DNA of 64,000 nt from Poriferisodalis sp965208925. GTDB taxonomy: Bacteria > Actinomycetota > Acidimicrobiia > Acidimicrobiales > Poriferisodalaceae. Position 1 is the first letter of the stretch. Each line of letters starts with the position of its first letter. Shown here piece by piece: positions 17,243 to 24,406 of the stretch. The notes beneath the pieces were generated by a model that did not search any database, was not told the DNA's origin, and saw nothing but the letters and a program-made list of their open reading frames with translations. A program made the position numbers and the translations under genes. The stretch is from the NCBI RefSeq assembly GCF_965208925.1, contig NZ_OZ242364.1:248001-312000 (forward strand), written 5' to 3'.

Positions 17243-17986
17243 ATGGGTGTCTTGGACGGACGGGTAGCAATCATCACTGGCGGTGCACGAGGGCAGGGTG
17301 CAATCGAGGGCCAGCTCTTTGTCGACGAGGGCGCGACGGTGGTGCTCACCGACGTGCTCGACGACGAGGGCGGGCAGACCGCAGGCGAGCTGGGGTGCGA
17401 CTACCTGCACCACGACGTGGCCGATGAGGCGGCGTGGGACTCGGTGGTGGCAGATGTGCTCGGTCGCCACGGGCGCATCGACGTGCTGGTGAACAACGCC
17501 GGCATCTTCCAGGGCGCGGGGCTGATGAAGACCTCCACTGCCGACTTCGACCGCATGCTGGCGATCAACGCCCGCGGCGTGTTCCTGGGCATGCAGAAGG
17601 TCGGCGCCGCGATGGCCGAGGCCGAGTCTGGTTCGATTGTCAACATCAGCTCGGTGGCCGGTCTGATGGGCACTGCTGGATCATTCGCTTATAGCGCCAG
17701 CAAGTGGGCCGTGCGCGGCATGACGAAGTCGGCCGCGAAGGAACTGGGGCGCCGTGGCGTGCGGGTGAACTCAGTGCATCCGGGCTACATCGACACCGAG
17801 ATGCTGACGCAGACCAATGTGTTCACCGAGGACAGCGATCGCACACGCCGGATCCTGCGCGGGGTGCCGCTGGGGCGCATTGCCGAACCCGCCGAAGTCG
17901 GCCGGGTCGTGCTGTTCCTGGCCTCTGACGCCAGCAGCTACTGCACCGGCCAGGAGTTCACGGTTGATGGGGGCATGTTCGGCTGA
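17243..17986 (+). CDS. Short-chain dehydrogenase/reductase (3-alpha-hydroxysteroid dehydrogenase-like)
   Basis: 247 residues, classical SDR: TGGARGQG at 12-19, NNAG at 84-87, and S137, Y150, K154. D37 at the end of strand 2 (LTDVLDDE) indicates NAD. The ARGQG loop and YIDTEMLTQTNVF region resemble SDRs annotated as 3-alpha/20-beta hydroxysteroid dehydrogenases in actinobacteria, a tentative substrate class. A good GGGAGGCAGCAG-type ribosome site precedes the ATG. The stop codon lies inside the first of three tandem hairpins that separate this gene from sulP. Confidence 0.9.
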   Translation: MGVLDGRVAIITGGARGQGAIEGQLFVDEGATVVLTDVLDDEGGQTAGELGCDYLHHDVADEAAWDSVVADVLGRHGRIDVLVNNAGIFQGAGLMKTSTADFDRMLAINARGVFLGMQKVGAAMAEAESGSIVNISSVAGLMGTAGSFAYSASKWAVRGMTKSAAKELGRRGVRVNSVHPGYIDTEMLTQTNVFTEDSDRTRRILRGVPLGRIAEPAEVGRVVLFLASDASSYCTGQEFTVDGGMFG

Positions 17987-18068
17987 GTTCGCTCAGCCGG
18001 ACCATTGGACACAGCGGGTTGAGTTTGCTCAACCCCACCATCAAACACATCGGCTGAGTTCGCTCAGC
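17981..18068 (+). promoter_or_regulatory. Three tandem RNA hairpins with TTCG/TTTG loops
   Basis: Three hairpins occur at 35-36 bp spacing: GGCTGAG-TTCG-CTCAGCC (17981-17998), GGGTTGAG-TTTG-CTCAACCC (18016-18035) and GCTGAG-TTCG-CTCAGC (18053-18068). The spacers between them are also alike (ACCATTGGACACA versus ACCATCAAACACA). In copy 2 a C-G pair has become T-A with both sides changed, so pairing is conserved. This supports a structured RNA: a terminator for the SDR gene or a leader for sulP. There is no U-tract, so intrinsic termination is not assured. Confidence 0.75.
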
Positions 18069-18116
18069 AGTGAACTACTGTGACCCGCGGGCGCATACCA
18101 CGCGGCGAGGTCTGAG

Positions 18117-19772
18117 ATGAACTACGACAGCGGTCGCCTTCGTGCAGATCTGGGGGCTGGCCTTGTCTCCGCCATCGTCGTGCTGCCGCTGGCGCTCGCC
18201 TTCGGTGTGGTGTCCGGACTCGGTCCCATTGCCGGGCTGTGGGGTGCGGTCGCCGTCGGGTTCATTGCTGCGGTGCTCGGCGGCACCCGGGTGCAGATCT
18301 CTGCGGCAACAGCGCCGATGGCCATCGCCGTGTCGTTCGTGCTGGTGCGCTACGCCGACACGCCGGTGGAGGCCCTCGCCATCATCTTCATCGCCGCCGT
18401 GCTGCAGGTGCTGATCGGACTGCTGCGGCTCGGCAGCCTCGTGCAGTACACGCCGTACTCGGTCACGGCAGGCTTCATCAGCGGCATCGGGGTCATGGTG
18501 GTGCTGCTGCAGGTGCTGCCGTTCTTCGGCGCAGATCCGATCCTGGGCAACCCCATCGACTCGATCCGGCACTGGGACGACGCTGCCAACGACATGGATT
18601 TCCACGCGTTCGGCCTGGCCGTCACCACCTTCATCATCTGTGCCGGCTGGCCGAAGCGGCTGCGGCGCTATGTGCCGCGCGTCCCCGGCGCTCTCGTCAT
18701 CGGCGCCATCGTGGGCGCCATCGTGTTCGACGGGGCACCCCGCATTGCGGAGGTCATCGAGGCACCGTCGTTCTGGGCCATGGAAATGCCCGGCGGAGGC
18801 TTCTGGGGGGCTGTCGGCGCGGCGGTCACCATCGCTCTCATCGGCGCGATGAACAGCCTGATGAACGCATCGCACGCGGACTCCATGACCGGCCAGCAGC
18901 ACGACCCGAATCGAGAGCTGATCGGCGTGGGACTCGGCAACGCGGTAGCCGCCATGTTCGGCGGCCTGCCGGGTGCCGGTTCGCCCAGCGCAACGCAGGC
19001 CAACATCCGGGCCGGGGCGCAGACCCGAATCGCCGGCGCAGCGTCTGCGGTCATCGCACTCGTGCTGATCATCGTGCTGAGCGGCCTGATCGACGCCATC
19101 CCGTACGCGGTACTCGCGGGAATCCTGCTGTGGCTGGGGCTCAGCCTCATCGATTGGCGGCTCATCACGCACCTGTACCGGGTGCAGCGCGAGCACATGC
19201 TGGTGATGCTGTTGACGCTCGGTCTCACCGTGTTCGTCGACCTGCTGGTGGCCATCGCTGCCGGCGTGGTCGCTGCGGCCCTGGCAGCCAGCCGCCGATT
19301 CGAGCGCCTCGAGCTCGACAGCGTCCTGTCGGTGCCCATGCTCGACGCAGTGTTCTTCGCCGACAGCGACCGGGTGGACGTCAGCCAGTTCGATGCGTTC
19401 ACCGCCCGGGTCGGCATGGTCAAGATGCGCGGCAGCTTCACCATCGCCTCGTCGAACCGGCTGCGCATCGCCATCAGCAAGGACATCGTCGAGCACGAGG
19501 TCGTCATCCTGGACTTCACCGAGACGAGCTACATCGACGACAGCGCTGCGCTGGTGGTGGAGGGGCTCATCGACGCCGCCATGGAGCACGACACCGAGTG
19601 CATCGTGATCGGGCTCGACAACCTGCCGTCGGGCAGCCTGCAGTCGCTCGATGTGCTGCGCCGGGTGCCCGGCGACCACTTCGTCGCGAGCTTCGACGAG
19701 GCACGGATCATCGCCGCCCGGCTGCTCGAGATCAACCTCGAGATCAACAAGGCGTCCCGGGCCGAGGCCTGA
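18117..19772 (+). CDS. SulP family anion transporter with STAS domain
   Basis: 551 residues. The N-terminal ~400 residues are a SLC26/SulP membrane domain: AGLVSAIVVLPLALAFGVVSG near 13-33, then SAATAPMAIAV and YTPYSVTAGFISGIGVMVVL, about 12-14 segments. The C-terminal ~120 residues are a STAS domain (VDVSQFDAFTARVGMVKMRG; VVILDFTETSYIDDSAALVV), which binds nucleotides or partners in this family. Sulfate or bicarbonate is the usual substrate and cannot be resolved here. It lies 49 bp after three tandem hairpins that could control it. The gene convergently faces ppk2 34 bp away. Confidence 0.92.
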   Translation: MNYDSGRLRADLGAGLVSAIVVLPLALAFGVVSGLGPIAGLWGAVAVGFIAAVLGGTRVQISAATAPMAIAVSFVLVRYADTPVEALAIIFIAAVLQVLIGLLRLGSLVQYTPYSVTAGFISGIGVMVVLLQVLPFFGADPILGNPIDSIRHWDDAANDMDFHAFGLAVTTFIICAGWPKRLRRYVPRVPGALVIGAIVGAIVFDGAPRIAEVIEAPSFWAMEMPGGGFWGAVGAAVTIALIGAMNSLMNASHADSMTGQQHDPNRELIGVGLGNAVAAMFGGLPGAGSPSATQANIRAGAQTRIAGAASAVIALVLIIVLSGLIDAIPYAVLAGILLWLGLSLIDWRLITHLYRVQREHMLVMLLTLGLTVFVDLLVAIAAGVVAAALAASRRFERLELDSVLSVPMLDAVFFADSDRVDVSQFDAFTARVGMVKMRGSFTIASSNRLRIAISKDIVEHEVVILDFTETSYIDDSAALVVEGLIDAAMEHDTECIVIGLDNLPSGSLQSLDVLRRVPGDHFVASFDEARIIAARLLEINLEINKASRAEA

Positions 19773-19805
19773 GCTCGGCAGCCTCCGGTCGGCCGCGACG
19801 GCAGT

Positions 19806-20690
19806 TCAGTACAGCTCGGGCACGAACGTCTGGTCGGTGATCGGCGGGCGCACATAGCCGCCGGCGGTGCCCCGTTCGGGCAGATCGACGTGCTCCCAGG
19901 GCACTGCTTCGTAGGGGATCAACGACAGCAGATGAGCGATGCAGTTGAGGTGTGCGGCCCGCTTGTCGTCGGCCTCCACGACCCACCAAGGGGCTTGCTT
20001 GATGTCGGTGTGCGCGAACAGCGTGTCCTTGGCGCGCGAGAAATCCACCCAGCGCGTACGGGCTTCGAGATCCATCGGCGAGAGCTTCCAGCGACGCGCC
20101 GGGTCGGCGATGCGTCGCTGGAAGCGGCGCTCCTGCTCCTCGTCGCTGATCGAGAACCAGTACTTGATGAGGATGATGCCCGAGCGCACCAGCATGCGCT
20201 CGAACTCGGGGCACGAACGCAGGAACTCCTCGTACTCGTCGTCAGTGCAGAAGCCCATCACCGGCTCGACGAGGCCGCGGTTGTACCAACTGCGATCGAA
20301 GAGCACCATCTCGCCCGCCGCCGGCAGCTCCTCCACGTAGCGCTGGAACCACCACTGGGACTTCTCGCGGTCGCTGGGTGTGCCCAATGCCACGACGCGC
20401 ACCACGCGGGGGTTCAGCCGTCGGATGATGCGCTTGATCGTGCTGCCCTTGCCTGCGGCGTCGCGGCCCTCGAAGATGACGACAACCTTCAGTCCCTGGT
20501 GGCGGATCCAGCGCTGCAGATGGGCCAGCTCCTGTTGCAGCAACCCGAGCTCACGCTCGTACTTCTTGCGAGGCAGGCGGCTCTTGCGTTTGGGAGGCCC
20601 GGCACCGGACGCTTGGCTTGATGCCGAGTCGGCGTCGGTCCTCGGCTCCGCCCGCGGCAAGGCGACCTCGTCCGCAGCGTTCGTCCCCAT
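19806..20690 (-). CDS. ppk2: Polyphosphate kinase 2
   Basis: 294 residues from the ATG at 20690; an upstream in-frame ATG at 20720 is possible. It transfers phosphate between polyphosphate and nucleotides. The Walker A-like loop is FEGRDAAGKGSTIKRI, Walker B is FDRSWYNRGLVEPVMGF, and the lid region has the Arg/Lys-rich WKLSPMDLEARTRW. This matches one-domain PPK2 of about 300 residues. A lysine/arginine-rich N-terminal stretch (KRKSRLPRKKYERE) precedes the domain. It lies about 70 bp downstream of the EamA gene on the same strand and may be the last gene of that unit. An exopolyphosphatase gene occurs 14 kb away. Confidence 0.94.
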   Translation of the reverse strand: MGTNAADEVALPRAEPRTDADSASSQASGAGPPKRKSRLPRKKYERELGLLQQELAHLQRWIRHQGLKVVVIFEGRDAAGKGSTIKRIIRRLNPRVVRVVALGTPSDREKSQWWFQRYVEELPAAGEMVLFDRSWYNRGLVEPVMGFCTDDEYEEFLRSCPEFERMLVRSGIILIKYWFSISDEEQERRFQRRIADPARRWKLSPMDLEARTRWVDFSRAKDTLFAHTDIKQAPWWVVEADDKRAAHLNCIAHLLSLIPYEAVPWEHVDLPERGTAGGYVRPPITDQTFVPELY

Positions 20691-20759
20691 GGGTTCGGAC
20701 AGTATCCGAGCGACTCCCAAGGCGACGACCCGGACGGTCCGCCCCGGAACCGCCGGCCC

Positions 20760-21638
20760 TCAGGCGCTGCCGAACGCCACGGCGCCGCTGCGGTCCAGCA
20801 CGGTGGCATACAGCATTCCGAAGATCACCACGACGGCACCTCCCAGGGTGATCAGCGCCGGGTACTCGTCGAGGAACAGCGCTGCCCACACGATGCCGGC
20901 GACCGTTTCCACCGGGGCGAAGAGGGCTACCTCGCTGGCCGGCGCGTACCTGGGGGCATTGCTGTACGAGAGGCGCCCGAGCGGATTGCACACCAGGCCC
21001 ATGGCGAAGATCGCAGCCCATGCCTTGGCGTCGAGCGCACCCAGATCGGCCACGAACGCCGTGGGAATCACCACCAGCACCGCCGCGAGCGACAAGCCGA
21101 CGATGCGGCTCATGTCGCGATGGCGGCGCCAGATGACGGTGCTGGCGGCGAAGCAGATCACGGCGACGAGGGCCAGGAAGTCGCCCCGAAGATTGGGCGA
21201 ACCGATCGACGTGGAAACCACCATGCCGATGCCCACCACAGTCAGCGCGATGCCCACAGCCACACGCGACGACGTGCGCTCACGCAGGGCCACCCAGGCG
21301 AATGCCGCGGCCAGCACCGGCGCGGACGCCACGATCGCGACCACGTTGGGCACCTCGGTGTGGGTGATCGCCGAGATGAAGGTGAGCTGGCTGATGGCGC
21401 CGAGCACGCCGATCGCCAGCAGCGGCCAGATATCGGCGCGCAGCGATGCCCACGAATCCGCCGCCTGGCGCAGGGCCATGGCGCCGTAGAGCACCAGCGA
21501 CAGCACGCCGACGATGAAAGCGATGTCCAGCGCATCGGCAGCAGAGACGCGGACCCACAGCGAATCGGTGGACACCAGCAGCATGCCCAGCGCCGCAAGG
21601 CCCCAGCCGAGGCGACGGCTGCCCGTCTGGCGGCTCAC
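20760..21638 (-). CDS. EamA/DMT-family permease
   Basis: 292 residues, ten hydrophobic helices in two EamA repeats (each ~140 residues), as in RhaT/YdcZ/RarD-type metabolite carriers. The second repeat contains ETVAGIVWAALFLDEYPALI, the classic EamA signature region. The start ATG overlaps the stop of the ornithine-cyclodeaminase-like gene by 4 bp (ATGA), so the two are translationally coupled, and the carrier may export or import the enzyme's amino-acid-like substrate. This link is inference. Confidence 0.88.
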   Translation of the reverse strand: MSRQTGSRRLGWGLAALGMLLVSTDSLWVRVSAADALDIAFIVGVLSLVLYGAMALRQAADSWASLRADIWPLLAIGVLGAISQLTFISAITHTEVPNVVAIVASAPVLAAAFAWVALRERTSSRVAVGIALTVVGIGMVVSTSIGSPNLRGDFLALVAVICFAASTVIWRRHRDMSRIVGLSLAAVLVVIPTAFVADLGALDAKAWAAIFAMGLVCNPLGRLSYSNAPRYAPASEVALFAPVETVAGIVWAALFLDEYPALITLGGAVVVIFGMLYATVLDRSGAVAFGSA

Positions 21639-22627
21639 GAGGCTGGGCTGTCCAGATCGGGCTCCCCCAGCGTCCCGGAGCCGATACGCCGATGGATCAC
21701 CCGGGCTGCGGCCAAGTCGCTCAGTGCGAAGCCGACCGACTTGAACAGGGTGATCTCCGCGTCCGATGTACGGCCCGGGTGGCTGCGGGTCACCAGCGAC
21801 GCCAGATCGGCAGCAATGTCGGCGGCGGCGATGGCCCCGCCATCGAGGGGCTGGGCCAAGTCGCCTGCCAGTACCGCCCCGTCGGGGGTGTCCACGAACA
21901 GCGAGGCCACCTTGACGGCAGTGTCGTCAGCCTCTCGCATGTCGGCTCGGAACGCCCCCACTAAGTCCACGTGCGTTCCGGGTCGGAGCAGTTCGCCTCG
22001 GATCAACGGGCTGGTGGCGCCGGTTGCGCAACTCACGATGTCGGCCCGCTCCACCGCAGCGTCCAGCTCCTCAACCGGACCCGCCGGCAGGCCGCCCTCG
22101 ACGAGTCGGCGGGCTGTCGCTGCAGCTCGCTCGGGGCTGCGACCCCACACTTCCACCGCGTCGAGCCGGCGGACGGCAGCGTGGGCGAACGCCAGATTCG
22201 GCGCGAGATTGCCGGTGCCCACCACGAGCAACCGGCGGGCGTCGGCGCGGGCCAGAAAACCGGCGGCCAGTGCCGAGACGGCCGCGGTGCGCCGCAGCGT
22301 AAGCTCGTCGCCGTCGATCACCGCGGCGAGCTGCCCGGTCTCGCCGTCGAACAACAGGTAGCCCGCACTGATCGTGGGCAGGTCGGTGCCGGTGTTAGAG
22401 GGGTAGTAGGTGACGGCTTTCACGCCGAGCAGTTCGGTGTCGAGCCACGCAGGCATCACCAGCAGCGAGCCGCTGCCGCCTCCGGGCAGGCCGACATCGT
22501 GGATCTCTCGCTGGGGCACGCTGGCAGAACCGTCTGCGAGCAGCTCCGCAATGGCTTCCATCAGCTCGTTCCACGGCGTGGCCTCTCGCACCGCCGTCGC
22601 GTCAAGCGCCAACATCACCCGGAGCAA
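21635..22627 (-). CDS. Ornithine cyclodeaminase / mu-crystallin family enzyme
   Basis: 330 residues. The family covers NAD(P)-dependent ornithine cyclodeaminase, alanine dehydrogenase, and ketimine or delta-1-pyrroline-2-carboxylate reductases. The Rossmann loop is GTGNLAPNLAFAHAAVR. Earlier, VKAVTYYPSNTGTDLPTISAGYLLFDGETG contains the substrate-binding Lys region, and late TFSPHLRE-like positions are replaced by HVDLVGAFRADMREAD, which keeps the DxxGAxxxxxRE pattern. It overlaps the upstream GcvT-like gene by 13 bp and the downstream EamA gene by 4 bp. The exact substrate is open. Confidence 0.88.
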   Translation of the reverse strand: MLRVMLALDATAVREATPWNELMEAIAELLADGSASVPQREIHDVGLPGGGSGSLLVMPAWLDTELLGVKAVTYYPSNTGTDLPTISAGYLLFDGETGQLAAVIDGDELTLRRTAAVSALAAGFLARADARRLLVVGTGNLAPNLAFAHAAVRRLDAVEVWGRSPERAAATARRLVEGGLPAGPVEELDAAVERADIVSCATGATSPLIRGELLRPGTHVDLVGAFRADMREADDTAVKVASLFVDTPDGAVLAGDLAQPLDGGAIAAADIAADLASLVTRSHPGRTSDAEITLFKSVGFALSDLAAARVIHRRIGSGTLGEPDLDSPAS

Positions 22628-23817
22628 GCGCCTGAGCCACGCCAGGCAACGCGCGGCAGCCGCTTTCCCTTGTCGACGAACGGCAAGGTGTCGACCGTCG
22701 CTGCGTGCGGCGTGCCGCCATGGTCAAGCAGATGGACTGTCTTGGCGAGCCAGTCGTCGCCGGGCAGCGGCTGATCGAAGCGCACGTAGCCGACGCCGGT
22801 ATCGAGCGTGGGCGACCACGTCCCGATGGTCACGTGCCCGACCTTGCGATCGCCATAGCTGACGTCCATGCCTGGCTCGGGCATGGCCGTAGGGCAGATC
22901 AGGCCGAGCAGCAGTTGGCTGCGGTCGGCGCGCTCCAGCGCTGTCTTGCCGACGAAGTCGTCTTTGTCGAGCCGGACGAATTGGCCGAGGCCGGCGCCGT
23001 AGGGCGTCAGGTCCGGCTCGATGTCGCTGCCGTTGTCCAAGATTCCGGCTTCGATACGTCGGATCCCCATGGAGGCCCCGGTGCTGAACTCCATGCCGAA
23101 CGGCTCGCCGCAGGCGAAAAGGCCATCCCACAATGCGTCGTGATCGGTGGGCTCGGCACCGCTGTTGCAGTAGAGCTCGATGCCGGCCTCGCCCGTCCAG
23201 CCGGTGCGGGACACCCAGAGGGTCTGCCCGCAAACCTCGAAGTAGCCGGCGCGAAAGTAGCGGAAGTCGGCGGGCAGCCCGCCGCTGATCGCCGCGTCGG
23301 CCACACCGAGCGATGCGGGTCCCTGGATCTGCAGCACCCGTGAACGGGGATCGATGACCTCGGCATCGAAGCCGATGGCGTGCGCCTCCAGCCAGCTCAG
23401 GAACTCGCCGTTGGCCGTCACGTACCAGAAGCGGTCGTCTGCCAGGCGCATCAGCACCCCGTCCATCAGGATCGAGCCGTCGTCCCTGCAGGCAAGCCCG
23501 TAACGGCATCGGCCGATGCCGAGATCGGCGACTCTGCATGCCAGCACCCGCTCGAGCAGGCGCGCCGCATCGGGTCCGGCGATCTCCAGCGGCTTCTCTG
23601 GCACGTCATACAGCAGGACGCCCTGGCGCAGCTTCCAGTAGGCGGGAATGGGATTCTCGTCGGGGCTCGACTTCATGGGGTACAGCCGGTTGCAATACAC
23701 CGCATGGACGGTCTCGTCGGTCGTGTAGCGATGCGCGAACGGCGATCGGCTGATCCGGTACGGCGCCAGCGAGATCGTGTCGAACGACTCGACGTAGTAG
23801 TGCCGGTTGGTCCTCAC
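22615..23817 (-). CDS. GcvT-fold aminomethyltransferase-like protein (DmdA/dimethylglycine-type)
   Basis: 400 residues from the GTG at 23817, which overlaps the phosphatase stop (GTGA) and has AGGAG upstream. It is a folate-binding GcvT fold: YDVPEKPLEIAGPDAARLLE near the N-terminus, VLQIQGPASL mid, SRTGWTGEAGIELYC, and IEAGILDNGSDI with TPYGAGLGQFVRLDKDDFVGK in the C-terminal half. The N-terminal YRISRSPFAHRY and PMKSSP region is closer to dimethylsulfoniopropionate demethylase-like (DmdA-type) proteins than to glycine-cleavage T protein. No gcvH or gcvP is nearby, so tetrahydrofolate-dependent demethylation is the likely class. The substrate is inferred only. Confidence 0.83.
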   Translation of the reverse strand: MRTNRHYYVESFDTISLAPYRISRSPFAHRYTTDETVHAVYCNRLYPMKSSPDENPIPAYWKLRQGVLLYDVPEKPLEIAGPDAARLLERVLACRVADLGIGRCRYGLACRDDGSILMDGVLMRLADDRFWYVTANGEFLSWLEAHAIGFDAEVIDPRSRVLQIQGPASLGVADAAISGGLPADFRYFRAGYFEVCGQTLWVSRTGWTGEAGIELYCNSGAEPTDHDALWDGLFACGEPFGMEFSTGASMGIRRIEAGILDNGSDIEPDLTPYGAGLGQFVRLDKDDFVGKTALERADRSQLLLGLICPTAMPEPGMDVSYGDRKVGHVTIGTWSPTLDTGVGYVRFDQPLPGDDWLAKTVHLLDHGGTPHAATVDTLPFVDKGKRLPRVAWRGSGACSG

Positions 23818-24302
23818 CTCAGCTCCTCCGCGTGGGCACCGAGACTGCGCGGCGATCGGTAGATGCCGTGGCTGATAGCGCCGTCGACGGCATGGAGTTC
23901 CCAGATGGAGGCCTTCTTGCAGCGTGTCGGGTTCACATCGACGCCGCGGTAGGCGAGGCGCCAGAGCACTTCGGGGATGACGTCTCCATGGCTGCACAGC
24001 ACGCTGTCGCCCGCTTCGGCGCACAGGCGATCCACCAAGGCTTCGGTCCGCCAGCCGTCCGCGCCCTCGGCAAGCTCGGCCGAGATCTCAATCTCGAGTC
24101 CCAGCTTGACGGCGAGCGGTTCGATCGTCTGCACGCAGCGAACGCTGGAGCTCGAGAGGATGCGCCCGATGGGTGCCGCGGCGAGCGCCGCGGCGATGGC
24201 CTCGGCTTGGGCGTGACCCATCGGGTCCAGCGGCCGGGCGCTGTCATCGCCCTGCCAGGCACGCCGATCGCCGGCCGATGCGTGTCGCACGAGATGCAGC
24301 AC
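23814..24302 (-). CDS. Histidine phosphatase family protein (SixA-like)
   Basis: 162 residues from the GTG at 24302. The phosphoglycerate-mutase-like fold is indicated by LVRHASAG with catalytic H7, then RPLDPMGHAQAEAIAAAL, LSSSSVRCVQTIEPLA with the second Arg, and CSHGDVI with H105. The short length and RPLDPMG segment match SixA-type phosphohistidine or small-molecule phosphatases rather than true glycolytic mutases. It is the first gene of a coupled minus-strand set (phosphatase, GcvT-like, cyclodeaminase-like, EamA) and is divergent from the Rieske-TPP fusion. The earlier in-frame codons back to 24464 overlap the divergent gene and are not supported. Confidence 0.82.
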   Translation of the reverse strand: MLHLVRHASAGDRRAWQGDDSARPLDPMGHAQAEAIAAALAAAPIGRILSSSSVRCVQTIEPLAVKLGLEIEISAELAEGADGWRTEALVDRLCAEAGDSVLCSHGDVIPEVLWRLAYRGVDVNPTRCKKASIWELHAVDGAISHGIYRSPRSLGAHAEELR

Positions 24303-24406
24303 CCGCAGAACGCTAGAGCCGCGCGGGAGTGTCTGGCGCCGGTTCGCGACTGCGGAACCCCGAGCGCCGTGTGCGACGATGAGCGCGAGGCGAACAGGGG
24401 TAAGCA

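Noticed and set aside
17817..18083. An 88-codon frame ending in repeated EFAQP peptides
   Set aside because: It is out of frame inside the SDR gene. The repeat is better explained by the hairpin array, though the period is noted.
18075..19679. A 534-codon minus-strand frame opposite sulP
   Set aside because: The SulP/STAS reading on the plus strand explains the region fully. The opposite frame is rich in His, Arg and Asp and has no family resemblance.
19761..19779. GCCGAG...CTCGGC hairpin over the sulP stop as terminator
   Set aside because: A 6-bp stem with a 7-base loop and no T-run is too weak in this GC content to call.
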